Assembly: GCF_900129425.1 (NCBI RefSeq)
Contig: NZ_LT670817.1
Coordinates: 2,294,001-2,358,000 of the forward strand
Length of the DNA stretch: 64,000 nucleotides
Reading direction: 5' to 3'
Source of the DNA: Bradyrhizobium erythrophlei
GTDB lineage: Bacteria > Pseudomonadota > Alphaproteobacteria > Rhizobiales > Xanthobacteraceae
The notes below the pieces were generated by a model. The model was not told the origin of the DNA. It did no database searches and saw only the letters and a program-made list of their open reading frames with translations. Position 1 is the stretch's first letter. Each line of letters begins with the position of its first letter. Shown piece after piece: positions 53,388 through 63,686 of this stretch. A program made the position numbers and the translations under genes.

Positions 53388-55322
53388 ATGGCCGCAACGG
53401 TCAATAGCGAAACCCCGAAGGACGCCTCCGCATCGGTGATCGCCCAGCAGGCCGCGATGCTGAACGCCCTGCCGTTTTCCGACACGAGAGATTTCGACGA
53501 GGCCTCGCGCGGTTTTCTCGGCACGCTGGAAAATGCGGAGATCGCCAACCCGCAGGGGCGGGTGGTCTGGAGCTTGAAACCCTACGGCTTCCTGTCCGAG
53601 GAGAAGGCGCCCGCCACCGTCAACCCGAGCCTGTGGCGGCAGTCGCGGCTGAACATGAACCACGGATTGTTCGAGGTGGTGCCCGGCATCTACCAGGTGC
53701 GCGGCCTCGACATCGCCAACATGACGCTGATCGAGGGCGACACGGGCGTGATCGTGGTGGATACACTGACCTCGATCGAAGGCGCGCGCGCGGCGATGGA
53801 GCTCTACTTCCAGCACCGCGGAAAACGGCCGGTGGCGGCGGTGATCTTTACCCACACCCATACCGACCATTGGGGCGGCGCGCGCGGCGTGCTCGATGAC
53901 GAGATGCTGGCGGGCGGAAAAATTCCGATCATTGCGCCCAATCTGTTCATGGAGCATGCGGTTTCGGAAAACATCATCGCCGGGCCTGCGATGCTGCGAC
54001 GCGCGCAATACCAGTTCGGGCCGTTCCTCGCCAAGGGTGCGCGCGGGCAGGTTGATTGCGGGCTCGGCAAGTCGATGGCGGCGGGCTCGGTGGCGCTGTT
54101 GCGCCCGACCGATCTCATCATGGAAACCGGCGACAAACGTACCATCGACGGCCTCGAATTCGAATTCCAGATGGCGCCGAACTCCGAGGCGCCGGCGGAA
54201 ATGCATTTCCACATTCCGCGCTACAAGCTGCTGAATCTCGCGGAAAACTGCACGCATAATTTCCACAATCTGCTGCCGTTCCGCGGTGCCGACGTGCGCG
54301 ACGCGCTGGCCTGGTCGAAATATCTCGGCGAGGCCCTGCAGATGTGGGGCGGCAAGGCCGAGGCGATGTGCGGCCAGCACCACTGGCCGGTGTGGGGAAA
54401 AGACCGCATCGACACCATGATCCGCCAGCAGCGCGATCTCTACAAGTTCGCCCACGACCAGACCATCCGCCTGATGAACCACGGCCTCACCGCCAGCGAA
54501 ATCGCCGAGACGATCAAACTGCCGGCGAGCCTCGAAGGCGCCTGGCACGGCCGCGGCTACTACGGTCACATCCGGCACAACGTGAAGGCGATCTACCAGA
54601 AATATCTCGGCTGGTACGACGCCAACCCGGTCAATCTCGATCCGCTGCCGCCGGTCGAGTCGGGCAGGAAATACGTCGAATACATGGGCGGCGCCGACGC
54701 GATCCTCGATCGTGCGCGCAAGGATTTCGCCAAGGGCGAATTTCGCTTCGTGGCGCAAGCCGTCAGCCATCTCGTGTTCGCCGATCCCGATAATCAATCC
54801 GCCCGCGCGCTGCTCGCCGATACCTTCGAACAGCTCGGCTATGCTGCGGAAAGCGCGACCTGGCGCAACGCGTATCTGTTCGGCGCGCAGGAGCTGCGGC
54901 AGGGCATGCCGAAAGCGCCGCCGCGCCCGCCGATGCCGCGCGAAACCCTGGCCGCGCTGCGTACCGAGCAATTGTGGGACGTGCTCGGCGTGCGGCTCAA
55001 CGGGCCGAAAGCCGACGGCAAGCACATCGTGCTGAACTGGGCTTTCACCGACACCAGCGAGAGTTTTGTGCTGACGCTGGAGAATTGCGCCCTGACCTAC
55101 ATCGCGGGCGCGCAGGCGGAGAAGGCAGATGCCAGTTTCACGCTCGCGCGCGGCACGCTCGACGAGGTGATCGCGAAGCAGACCAGTTTTCCGGAAGCCG
55201 TCGCGGCCGGAAAGATAAAATTCACCGGCAATGCGATGCGGCTTGGGGAATTGATGGGGCTGATGGACGAATTCCCGCGCATGTTCGAGATCGTCGAGCC
55301 GAAGCGGACGGTGGTGAGTTAG
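53388..55322 (+). CDS. Alkylsulfatase (SdsA/BDS1-like metallo-beta-lactamase-fold sulfatase)
   Basis: 644 residues from the ATG at 53388, set by GGGAGA. Zinc motif FTHTHTDHWGG near residue 168; other sites in AENCTHNFHNLLP and MCGQHHWPVWG. After the catalytic domain comes the alkylsulfatase dimerisation domain and a C-terminal SCP2-like domain (from about 530; LNWAFTDTSESFVLTLEN) that binds lipid-like substrate. Known members release sulfate from primary alkyl sulfates such as SDS. Unlike SdsA1 of Pseudomonas, no signal peptide is seen (MAATVNSETPKDASA), so it should be cytosolic. Confidence 0.9.
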   Translation: MAATVNSETPKDASASVIAQQAAMLNALPFSDTRDFDEASRGFLGTLENAEIANPQGRVVWSLKPYGFLSEEKAPATVNPSLWRQSRLNMNHGLFEVVPGIYQVRGLDIANMTLIEGDTGVIVVDTLTSIEGARAAMELYFQHRGKRPVAAVIFTHTHTDHWGGARGVLDDEMLAGGKIPIIAPNLFMEHAVSENIIAGPAMLRRAQYQFGPFLAKGARGQVDCGLGKSMAAGSVALLRPTDLIMETGDKRTIDGLEFEFQMAPNSEAPAEMHFHIPRYKLLNLAENCTHNFHNLLPFRGADVRDALAWSKYLGEALQMWGGKAEAMCGQHHWPVWGKDRIDTMIRQQRDLYKFAHDQTIRLMNHGLTASEIAETIKLPASLEGAWHGRGYYGHIRHNVKAIYQKYLGWYDANPVNLDPLPPVESGRKYVEYMGGADAILDRARKDFAKGEFRFVAQAVSHLVFADPDNQSARALLADTFEQLGYAAESATWRNAYLFGAQELRQGMPKAPPRPPMPRETLAALRTEQLWDVLGVRLNGPKADGKHIVLNWAFTDTSESFVLTLENCALTYIAGAQAEKADASFTLARGTLDEVIAKQTSFPEAVAAGKIKFTGNAMRLGELMGLMDEFPRMFEIVEPKRTVVS

Positions 55323-55330
55323 AGGAAGCT

Positions 55331-55380
55331 GTCATTCCGGGGCGATGCGAAGCATCGAACCCGGAATCTCGAGATTCCGA
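55331..55380. repeat. GTCATTCCGGG repeat, half copy
   Basis: GTCATTCCGGGGCGATGCGAAGCATCGAACCCGGAATCTCGAGATTCC (in part) matches one side of 49807-49886 in reverse order, but the distal arm is missing. Confidence 0.7.
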
Positions 55381-55430
55381 GGATGGTGTTCACGCGCCCT
55401 CCACGATGCGCAATTGCCAATCGGTTTTCA

Positions 55431-55548
55431 CCTCTCCCCTTGTGGGAGAGGTCGGATCGCATCGACAGATGCGATCCGGGTGAGGGGTTAAGGTCTGTCG
55501 ATGGACCGAAACCCCTCACCCCAACCCTCTCCCACAAGGGGAGAGGGA
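55431..55548. repeat. CCTCTCCCCTTGTGGGAGAGG compound palindromic repeat
   Basis: Outer arms CCTCTCCCCTTGTGGGAGAG and CTCTCCCACAAGGGGAGAGG, middle arms GTGAGGGGTT and AACCCCTCACC, inner palindrome GGATCGCATCGACAGATGCGATCC. A strong long hairpin between convergent genes; it probably terminates the alkylsulfatase and livF transcripts. Confidence 0.85.
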
Positions 55549-55593
55549 GCTCACCGCCATCGTTGAGGCATTGGTGATTCATTTCAATGCGTC

Positions 55594-56297
<704 letters not shown>

Positions 56298-56298
<1 letters not shown>

Positions 56299-57041
56299 TA
56301 GCTTTCTCCCGGTGTCGGCGGGTGCATGTAGGAGCCGAGATAGGCGCGGACCACTTCGGGGTTTTCCACGATCTCCTTCGGGGAGCCCTCGGCGATCTTC
56401 TGGCCGTGATCGAGCACCACGATGTGACGCGCCACCGCCATGATGGCGCGCATCACGTGTTCGACGATGACGATGGTTAAGCCCCGCGCCGACAGCTTGC
56501 CGACCAGAGCAACCGCCTGATCGATCTCGGAGGGATTAAGCCCGGCCATCACCTCGTCGAGCAGCAGAATACGAGGTTGCGTCGCCAGCGCGCGCGCCAT
56601 CTCCAGCCGGCGCTGATCGATGGTGGTCAGGTCCTTCGCCGCCGTCAGCGCTTTGGCGGTGAGGCCGACGAACTCGATCGCCTCGCGGGCTTTTTCGCGC
56701 GCCGCGGCGGTATTCCTGTCGCGCAGGAAGGCACCGGTCATGACATTATCGAGAACGGTCATGGCTCCAAACGGTTTTGCAACCTGGAAGGTGCGCGCCA
56801 GACCGTGGGCGCAGATGTCGTGGGGCTTCAACCCGACGATCTCGCGGCCGAAGGCCAGCACCGAACCCTGGTCGGGCCGATGAAATCCGGTGATGAGGTG
56901 AAAGCTCGTGGTCTTGCCGGCGCCGTTCGGTCCGATCAGCGCCACGGTTTCGTTTTCCTTGACCGTGAAGCTGACGTCCTGCACGGCGCGCAAGCCCCCG
57001 AACCGCTTGCTGAGGCCACGTATTTCGAGCGCGTCTGCCAT
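56298..57041 (-). CDS. LivG-type ABC ATPase
   Basis: 247 residues. Walker A GPNGAGKTT near 36, the QRRLEMARALATQPRILLL signature region near 150 and LDEVMAGLNPSEI (Walker B). The DEV in place of DEP is a common LivG variant. It works with LivF on the LivHM channel. Confidence 0.9.
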
Positions 57042-57050
57042 GGCGGGTCT

Positions 57051-58040
57051 CTACGCCCGCGCCGGTTTGCGGCTGACATGGCGCCGCCATACTTCGGTCA
57101 TCACGCCCATCAGCCCGGTCGGCCGCCACAGAATGACCGCCATCAGGATCAGGCTGTAGACGGTGAGCTGCACGCCGCCGATCGAGCCGCCGAGCCAGCT
57201 TTGCAGCAGCGTCGACGTCGTTTCCAATAAAATGGTCCCGATCACGGGGCCCCATAACGTCCCGATGCCGCCGACGATCGACACCAGCGCCGCCTCGATC
57301 GAGATGTTGAAGGAAAACGCCGTCGCCGGATCGATGAAGTAGATGTACTGGGTATAAAACGTACCGGCGAGCGCGGTGAGAAACGCGCTGATCAGATAGA
57401 TGTCGCGCTTGATTTTCGGGGCGTTGACGCCGATCGCCTCAGCGGCGTCTTCATCCTCGCCGATGGCGACGAGGTAATACCCCATCCAGGATCGCTCGAT
57501 CAAATAGGTGATCGCAAGCCCAAGCGCGAGCAGGCCGAGTGCGACATAGTAGTATGCCGCCTTGGCATCGAACTGCATCATCAGCGGCGCGTTGCCGAGG
57601 TTCGGAATCGTGGTGCCCTCGGCGCCCCAGGCCAGATCGCGAAATTTCAGGAAGATCAGCATCAGGGCCTGCGCGGTGGCGATCGTGGCGATGGTGAAAT
57701 AGGGGCCGCGCAGCCGGAAACAGAGCCAGCCGATCGGCAGGCTTGCCCCCATCGCCACCACGCCGCCGGCGATCATCCCGATCCAAGGCGAGATGCCGAA
57801 ATCGATCTGCAGGATGGTCGAGGTGTAGGCGCCGAGCCCGAAATAGGCGGCATGCCCCAGCGACAATTGCTTGGCGTATCCGCCCATCAGGTTCCAGGCC
57901 ACGCCGATGAAGGAGAACAGCAGGATCCGGATGAAGATATTGATGGCGAATGAACTCTTCACGACCAGCGGCAAGGCGATGAGAACCGCGATGCCGACGG
58001 CAAGCCAAAACAGGCGTATCGGTATCCTGCGCGCCGTCAT
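57051..58040 (-). CDS. LivM-type ABC permease
   Basis: 329 residues from the ATG at 58040, overlapping the LivH stop by 4 bases. LivM hallmark GYAKQLSLGHAAYFGLGAYT near residue 55 and VSIVGGIGTLWGPVIGTILL near 265, with eight or more hydrophobic helices. Confidence 0.9.
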   Translation of the reverse strand: MTARRIPIRLFWLAVGIAVLIALPLVVKSSFAINIFIRILLFSFIGVAWNLMGGYAKQLSLGHAAYFGLGAYTSTILQIDFGISPWIGMIAGGVVAMGASLPIGWLCFRLRGPYFTIATIATAQALMLIFLKFRDLAWGAEGTTIPNLGNAPLMMQFDAKAAYYYVALGLLALGLAITYLIERSWMGYYLVAIGEDEDAAEAIGVNAPKIKRDIYLISAFLTALAGTFYTQYIYFIDPATAFSFNISIEAALVSIVGGIGTLWGPVIGTILLETTSTLLQSWLGGSIGGVQLTVYSLILMAVILWRPTGLMGVMTEVWRRHVSRKPARA

Positions 58041-58906
58041 CGCACGCGCCCCCCGCCAAGACCGTTCGGCTTGAACGCCAGCGTCAGCAGCAGCATGGCG
58101 AACACGACGATCAATCCGGAGTCGGCGCCGACATATTGAATCCCCAGCGATTCCGCGATCCCCATCATCAGGCTGGCGACAAGCGCCCCGATCACGTTGC
58201 CGAGCGTCCCCAGCACCACGGCGACGAACGCCATCAGCACGAAGACCTGCCCGACAAACGGATAGGCCGAATAGAACGGCATCAGCAGCGATCCGGCAGC
58301 GCCCGCCAGCGCCAGCGCGATTCCGAGGGCTACGCAAAACACCCGATTGGGGTTGATGCCCATCAGCGTCGCGACGTCGCGGTTCTGCGCGGCGGCGCGC
58401 ATCGCCTTGCCGAGGTCGGTGGTGTGCAGGAAGACCCAGAGCGCTCCGCTCAGCGCCATCGCCACCACAAAGGCGATCAGTTTCGCCACGGGTATGTATA
58501 ACCCGGCGACATGAAACGCTTCGTCGGAATACGAGGTGTGAACGGTACGGTAGTTCGCGGTAAACAGCATCAGCGCCAGGTTCAGCAGCAACAGCGACAG
58601 GGAAAAAGTCAGAAAAATCTGCGGCATGTCATTAGGTCCCAGAACCCTGCGGATCAGGAAATGCTGGACCAGGACGCCGATGACGAACAGGGTCGGCATC
58701 GAGACGACAAGCGACACGATGGGATCGATACCGAACTGGGAGGCGAGGAAGTAGCTGATATACATCCCGATCATCACGAATTCGCCCTGGGCGAAATTGA
58801 CGATCTTGACCACGCCGAAGATCAGCGTCACGCCGATGCTGACGAGTGCATAGATGCCGCCGATGAGCAGGCCGTTGATGACGGCCTGGGCCACTGTCTC
58901 CCACAT
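58037..58906 (-). CDS. LivH-type ABC permease
   Basis: 289 residues. NGLLIGGIYALVSIGVTLIF and VNFAQGEFVMIGMYISYF near the N-terminus are LivH hallmarks. It lies 16 bases after the binding-protein gene. Confidence 0.9.
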   Translation of the reverse strand: MWETVAQAVINGLLIGGIYALVSIGVTLIFGVVKIVNFAQGEFVMIGMYISYFLASQFGIDPIVSLVVSMPTLFVIGVLVQHFLIRRVLGPNDMPQIFLTFSLSLLLLNLALMLFTANYRTVHTSYSDEAFHVAGLYIPVAKLIAFVVAMALSGALWVFLHTTDLGKAMRAAAQNRDVATLMGINPNRVFCVALGIALALAGAAGSLLMPFYSAYPFVGQVFVLMAFVAVVLGTLGNVIGALVASLMMGIAESLGIQYVGADSGLIVVFAMLLLTLAFKPNGLGGGRVR

Positions 58907-58922
58907 CTGGCTTGACCGGCTG

Positions 58923-60161
58923 TCAGGTTTTCAACAGCGGCGCGCGGGCGTCTTCCTTGGGAAACACGCTGGCCAGATCGCCGTTCTGCCACTGCACGCC
59001 GACCGGGCGGCCGTACACGTTCTTGCCGTCAGGTCCGAATTTTACTTTTCCGCCCGGCGCCATCGCCGCGTAACCTGAGGAGACATCGAGCGTCGACAAC
59101 GCTGCGCGAACCTTTTGCGGATCGGCTGAGCCTGCGCGTTCCAGCGCGTCAGCCAGCATGAACGTCTGTGCGACCAGGCCGCCGGCATATTCGAACAGGA
59201 ACGCGCCGGTGCGTTTCTTGAATTCGACGTTCACCTTCTGGGCGTCGGCGCTCACGTCATGATTCCAGTGCGCCACACCTTGCAGCCCTTCGGCAAGCGT
59301 GCCGACATTCTTGTAGAAGTCAGGCATCACGAAGCCGCCGGAACCGCCATTGATCGAGACATTGAGACCGAATTGCTTGACGGTCCGCACGATCAGAATG
59401 AGGTCGTTCAAGTAAGAGACCGAGAACAGCGCGTTCGCGCCCGACGATTTGACCTTGTTGATCAGCGGGCTCGCGTCGGTAAACCCGGCCGAATAAGGCT
59501 CGAACATGACGATTTCGACACCCTCGGCCGGAGCCAGTTCCTTCAGGCCGTTCGAGGTCGAGGTGCCGAACGCGGTGTTCTCGAAGATCACGGCGACCTT
59601 GGGCTTGTCGCTGACGAGCTTTGCCATTTGCAACTGCGCCTGCGCGAACTGCGACGCACGGGCAAACGGCGTAAACGTGTAGGTCCGCCCCTTGTTGAGC
59701 TGGTCCGAACTCGAGCCGGTAATCACCGGGACCTTGGCGCGTTCGGCCACTTCGCTGGCGATCAGGGTGAGGGCGCTGGCGTAACAGCCGTGGATCGCCG
59801 ACAGTTTGTTTTCGGTAATCAGCCGGTCGGTCTCGGTGCGCGTCACCGTGGTGTCGCTTTGAACGTCCGAAATGATGAGATTGAGCTTGGCGCCGCCGAG
59901 CGATTTGATGCCGCCGGCCTCGTTGACCATCTCGACCGCGAGCTTGGCGGCAGCGACGCAGCCGACGCCGATCTGCGCCATGCTCCCCGTGGTGGGGTAA
60001 AGCGCGCCGATATTGACGGTATCGGCCGCCCAGCCGCGCATCGGCACCGCACCGAACGCTCCGGCGGCGAGGATGCCGCCGGTCTTGATGAGAAATTCGC
60101 GGCGGCCTTGCCGCCTCGACAGGGCCTGAAGAGTCTGAGAAGCCTTGCGATCTTTTTTCAT
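58923..60161 (-). CDS. Liv-type periplasmic substrate-binding protein
   Basis: 412 residues. The N-terminus has GRREFLIKTGGILAAGAFGA, a good Tat motif (R-R-x-F-L), with cleavage near GWAA. The mature part VNIGALYPTTGSMAQIGVG is a Peripla_BP_6 opening. First gene of the Liv operon. The cargo is unknown; an alkyl sulfate or its product is possible, given the adjacent alkylsulfatase. Confidence 0.9.
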   Translation of the reverse strand: MKKDRKASQTLQALSRRQGRREFLIKTGGILAAGAFGAVPMRGWAADTVNIGALYPTTGSMAQIGVGCVAAAKLAVEMVNEAGGIKSLGGAKLNLIISDVQSDTTVTRTETDRLITENKLSAIHGCYASALTLIASEVAERAKVPVITGSSSDQLNKGRTYTFTPFARASQFAQAQLQMAKLVSDKPKVAVIFENTAFGTSTSNGLKELAPAEGVEIVMFEPYSAGFTDASPLINKVKSSGANALFSVSYLNDLILIVRTVKQFGLNVSINGGSGGFVMPDFYKNVGTLAEGLQGVAHWNHDVSADAQKVNVEFKKRTGAFLFEYAGGLVAQTFMLADALERAGSADPQKVRAALSTLDVSSGYAAMAPGGKVKFGPDGKNVYGRPVGVQWQNGDLASVFPKEDARAPLLKT

Positions 60162-60463
60162 GCCGTCCCCCCGTGCGACAGACTTCTGTCCGTTCGCGTG
60201 TTATTTGCCCGAATTCAACATCATAAGACCATGTAATTTGCAAACTTCAAAGCAGAGATCGGTTCAGGTCCGCGCACCCGCGAAGGGCGCGGAGGGTGCG
60301 CCGCAACATGAGGCCCAATAATTCACGGCTGGCATCGCCGCTGCTCACACCCACGGAAACCTTGATGCGGCAACCGCGGGCAATCCGGCACCAGTCGGCG
60401 TGCGTACAACGCCAGCAGCCGCGCCGAATGGCGCGGCCGCTACAAGCCCTCTGATTGCAATTA
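60162..60463. other. 302-bp non-coding region upstream of the Liv operon
   Basis: The part next to the Liv start is AT-richer (60195-60255) and should hold its promoter; no clear -35/-10 was chosen. A short inverted repeat GACAG-ACTT-CTGTC lies at 60177-60190, just upstream of the start codon. The remainder (60260-60460) is GC-rich with no gene or repeat recognised; it follows the end of the glycosyltransferase gene. Confidence 0.35.
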
Positions 60464-61531
60464 CTATTCGGCGCTGCTCACCAGCTTGATACGCGGCTCC
60501 GCGGCCTCCGTCAGGCTGCGATAGGCGGCGAGATAGTCGAGTGCCATGCGCCGGGCGGTAAAGCGCGCCTCGAACTGCTTTCGGATAGCGTCGCGGTTCA
60601 GGTTGGAAAGTCGGCCGACGGCTGCGACGGCGCTGGTTTCGTCTTCGACGACGAAGCCGGTGAGACCTTCATCGATGATCTCGGGGACGGAGCCGCGGTT
60701 GTACGCAATGACGGGCGTGCCGCACGCCATTGCCTCGATCATGACGAGGCCAAACGGCTCAGGCCAGTCGATGGGAACGAGCAGCCCGATCGCGCCGCTG
60801 AGGAATTCCGGTTTTTCGTGATCACCAATTTCGCCGATAAACTCAATGAGAGGGTGATCCATCAGCGGGCGGATGGTTGCATCGTAATAATCCTGGTCGG
60901 TCCGATCGATCTTTGCGGCGATCTTGAGCGGAATGCCGCACCGGATCGCAATCTTGATCGCCCTGTCCACCCCTTTTTCCGGCGCGATCCGGCCGAGTAC
61001 GGCCAGATAACCGGGCGTCACCGGTCGTGGCGTCAGCAGCTTCTCCGGCAGACCGTGATAGATGGTGCGCACCCAGTTGGCTTGCGGTACCGGACGCTGC
61101 TGGGCGTTCGAGATCGAAATCACGGGGATGGAAGGGAAGGTGTCAAATACCGGCTGATGCTCGGGCAGATCGAGCCGGCCATGCAAGGTAGTCACATACG
61201 GTGTCGGCTGCCGGTCGAACAGGGAGAACGGATAATAGTCGAGATGGAAGTGCAGGAAGTCGAATTCCTCGTCGTCGCATTTCTGCCGGACGCGTTCCAG
61301 CATCACCATATGCAGTGCGTTCGGATCCCGGACCGATCCGTCGAGACGCAGCGCCTTCGGCCAGGTCGCGTCCAATTTCGCTGAGGTCTGCGAATCTCCG
61401 CTGGCGAACAGCGTGACATCATTTCCCAGCGCTACCAATTCCTCGGTCAGCCAGTGTACCACCCGCTCGGTTCCGCCATAAAGTTTGGGGGGAACAGCCT
61501 CCGTCAGCGGAGCAACCTGCGCGATGCGCAT
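60464..61531 (-). CDS. Glycosyltransferase family 4 protein
   Basis: 355 residues, GT-B fold. N-terminal KLYGGTERVVHWLTEELVAL, middle GRIAPEKGVDRAIKIA, and the EX7E motif in PEPFGLVMIEAMACGTP near 250, followed by NRGSVPEIIDEG. It transfers a sugar from a nucleotide donor; the acceptor is unknown. It is divergent from the ABC exporter gene, and in this group such genes often lie with glycogen-debranching-type enzymes. Confidence 0.88.
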   Translation of the reverse strand: MRIAQVAPLTEAVPPKLYGGTERVVHWLTEELVALGNDVTLFASGDSQTSAKLDATWPKALRLDGSVRDPNALHMVMLERVRQKCDDEEFDFLHFHLDYYPFSLFDRQPTPYVTTLHGRLDLPEHQPVFDTFPSIPVISISNAQQRPVPQANWVRTIYHGLPEKLLTPRPVTPGYLAVLGRIAPEKGVDRAIKIAIRCGIPLKIAAKIDRTDQDYYDATIRPLMDHPLIEFIGEIGDHEKPEFLSGAIGLLVPIDWPEPFGLVMIEAMACGTPVIAYNRGSVPEIIDEGLTGFVVEDETSAVAAVGRLSNLNRDAIRKQFEARFTARRMALDYLAAYRSLTEAAEPRIKLVSSAE

Positions 61532-61845
61532 CTATTCTTCTCCTGTTTGTGGTCGTGGATAACAAAAGCCCCTTCGCCGAGTTGGCACCGGCATGCCGAA
61601 TTGGGAACGTTTTCGCATCTGCGAAGTTCCCTAGAGCAGCGCACTTCTTCCGCCGCAGCGTACTTCCTCCACAGCAGGGTCTTGTTGATGCCATTACGCC
61701 CGATCAGGTTGCTGCCGTTGCCTATGCTGCAGGATTGTTGCGCAGAGATGGCAGCGTCGCGGGAACCGGAGAGAAGGGTTCGTCGTTCTCCCGCTTGCGA
61801 CGTATCCAGATAAGAAATCCCTTCCTCCAACGGGTCGGCTGCCAC
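61532..61845. other. 314-bp divergent gap between glycosyltransferase and ABC exporter genes
   Basis: The reading frame of the ABC exporter stays open leftwards to 61549, but the encoded stretch (ACRIGNVFASAKFPRAAHFF and similar) has no transporter-like features and no ribosome site, so I read it as non-coding. A TGGCAC-N5-TGC-like string near 61582 is one base short of sigma-54 spacing. Promoters for both genes should lie here but none was assigned. Confidence 0.4.
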
Positions 61846-63609
61846 ATGGACAATCTTTCAGGATACGCAAATCGTCCGCTTTCGTTTGTGCTGCGTTACC
61901 TCCGTCAGCGCCTGGCGGCGCATATCGTCATTCTGTCCGCCGTCGTTGCGGCGGTTGCCTGTTCGGTAGGCACGCAATACGGCGTGAAGTATCTGGTCGA
62001 TGGTCTGTCGGCTGGAGCGGCCCACGCGGGCGGTGTATGGCTGGCATTCGTTTTCCTCATGTCGCTGATAACAGCCGACAACTTTCTGTGGCGGGTCGCG
62101 AGCTGGACCGCGAGCTTCACATTTGTGGCCGTGACCGGCGACCTCCGCCGCGACATCTTCCGTCATTTGACCGGGCACGGGCCGAGCTACTTCTCCGACC
62201 GGCTGCCGGGTATGCTGACCAGCCGCATTACCGCTACATCCAATGCCGTCTTTACGGTCGAGAATATGTTCGTCTGGAACGTGTTGCCGCCGTGCATCGC
62301 CACCGTCGCGGCGATCGCCCTGATTGGAACCGTCAGTCTGCCGATGTCGGCGGGCCTGGTCGTCGTCGCCGGCGCCATGGTGGTCGCGATGTTCCGTCTG
62401 GCTGCTGCCGGCAAGCCCCTGCACGACGATTTCGCCGACAAGGCCGCGGCCGTCGACGGCGAAATGGTCGATGTCATCAACAATATGCCGCTGGTGCGCG
62501 CCTTTTGTGGGCTGAACTTCGAGCACGAGCGGTTCGACGCAACCGTCAACCGGGAACTGACCGCGCGGGGACGCAGTTTGCGTTATCTGGAAAAGCTGCG
62601 GCTTACCCACGCGGGCGTCACCGTGGCGCTGACGATCGCGCTGTTGGCCTGGGCGATCGTGCTTTGGCAGCGCGGTTCCGCCACCACCGGCGACGTCGTG
62701 CTGGTCTGCACTTTGGGCCTCTCCATTTTAAACGCCACGCGCGACCTCGCGGTGGCGCTGGTCGACGTGACCCAGCACGTCGCCCGGTTGACAGAAGCGA
62801 TTGCCACCCTGCTGTTGCCGCATGAATTGTGCGACCACCCGGAAGCCGAACCGCTGGTAAAGAGCGGCGCCGCCATCGCCTTCAACAACGTATCGTTCCA
62901 CTATCCCGGTGGTCTGAAGGTCTTCGATCGTTTCAGCCTTCGTCTGCAGCCGGGCCAGAGGGTCGGACTGGTGGGACAGTCCGGCGGGGGAAAATCCAGT
63001 CTGTTCGTGCTGCTGCAGCGCTTCTACGACGTACAGAATGGCAGCATCACGATCGACGGTCAGGACATCTCCAGGGTCACGCAGCAAAGCCTGCGCGAGG
63101 CGATTTCGGTGGTGCCGCAGGACATCTCGCTGTTCCATCGATCGATCATGGAAAACATCCGCTACGGACGGCCAACCGCGACCGATGATGAGGTGCTCCG
63201 CGCGGCAATTGCGGCGCGGTGCGATTTTGTCGAGACGTTGCCGGAAGGTCTGGCGACCCAAGTTGGCGATCGCGGCGTCAAGCTGTCGGGTGGCCAACGC
63301 CAGCGCATTGCCATTGCACGGGCGTTCCTGAAGGACGCGCCAATCCTGCTGCTGGATGAGGCCACCGCCGCGCTCGACAGCGAATCCGAGGAAGCCATTC
63401 GCGAAGCACTCGCCCGGCTGATGCGCGGCCGCACCGTGATTGCGATTGCCCACCGTCTGGCGACGCTGCGCAACTTCGACCGGGTGGTGATGCTGAAAGC
63501 CGGCAAGATCATCGAGGATGGTCCGCCGGATCGCCTGATGCAGGGCCAGGGTCCCTATCGCGAATTGGTGACCCGGGAAATGAGCCGCCTCGCGACCCAC
63601 GCTGCATAA
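61846..63609 (+). CDS. ABC transporter with fused permease and ATPase domains (exporter type)
   Basis: 587 residues from the ATG at 61846. An N-terminal six-helix membrane domain (about 15-320; ILSAVVAAVACSVGTQYGVK), then an ATPase with Walker A GQSGGGKSS near 377, signature LSGGQRQRIAIARAF near 480, Walker B ILLLDEATAALDSE near 500 and switch IAHR. This is the MsbA/lipid- or peptide-exporter half-transporter form, working as a homodimer. Start choice is tentative because no good ribosome site was found. Confidence 0.85.
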   Translation: MDNLSGYANRPLSFVLRYLRQRLAAHIVILSAVVAAVACSVGTQYGVKYLVDGLSAGAAHAGGVWLAFVFLMSLITADNFLWRVASWTASFTFVAVTGDLRRDIFRHLTGHGPSYFSDRLPGMLTSRITATSNAVFTVENMFVWNVLPPCIATVAAIALIGTVSLPMSAGLVVVAGAMVVAMFRLAAAGKPLHDDFADKAAAVDGEMVDVINNMPLVRAFCGLNFEHERFDATVNRELTARGRSLRYLEKLRLTHAGVTVALTIALLAWAIVLWQRGSATTGDVVLVCTLGLSILNATRDLAVALVDVTQHVARLTEAIATLLLPHELCDHPEAEPLVKSGAAIAFNNVSFHYPGGLKVFDRFSLRLQPGQRVGLVGQSGGGKSSLFVLLQRFYDVQNGSITIDGQDISRVTQQSLREAISVVPQDISLFHRSIMENIRYGRPTATDDEVLRAAIAARCDFVETLPEGLATQVGDRGVKLSGGQRQRIAIARAFLKDAPILLLDEATAALDSESEEAIREALARLMRGRTVIAIAHRLATLRNFDRVVMLKAGKIIEDGPPDRLMQGQGPYRELVTREMSRLATHAA

Positions 63610-63633
63610 TCCCTAGTATATAGTTACGGAGCA

Positions 63634-63659
63634 CCGTGTTGATTCACGGAGCGCTTTTT
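63634..63659 (+). terminator. Possible rho-independent terminator after the ABC exporter
   Basis: CCGTG (63634-63638) pairs with CACGG (63645-63649) around a TTGATT loop, and a T5 tract follows at 63655-63659. The stem is short and a 5-base gap precedes the T run, so it may be weak. It lies 25 bases after the exporter stop and before the next gene. Confidence 0.4.
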
Positions 63660-63686
63660 GCAAGCCGGGGAACCAGCCGAGGTCAA

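Noticed and set aside
53265..55025. A 586-codon minus-strand open frame opposite the alkylsulfatase
   Set aside because: Shadow frame; the plus-strand protein carries complete zinc motifs and a good ribosome site.
61582..61597. Sigma-54 promoter (TGGCAC...TGC) upstream of the ABC exporter
   Set aside because: GG and GC are 9 bases apart, not the required 10, and the -12 element TTGC is not present.
61549..61845. N-terminal extension of the ABC exporter
   Set aside because: 99 codons without transporter-like sequence or ribosome site; the family starts at the first membrane helix, just after 61846.
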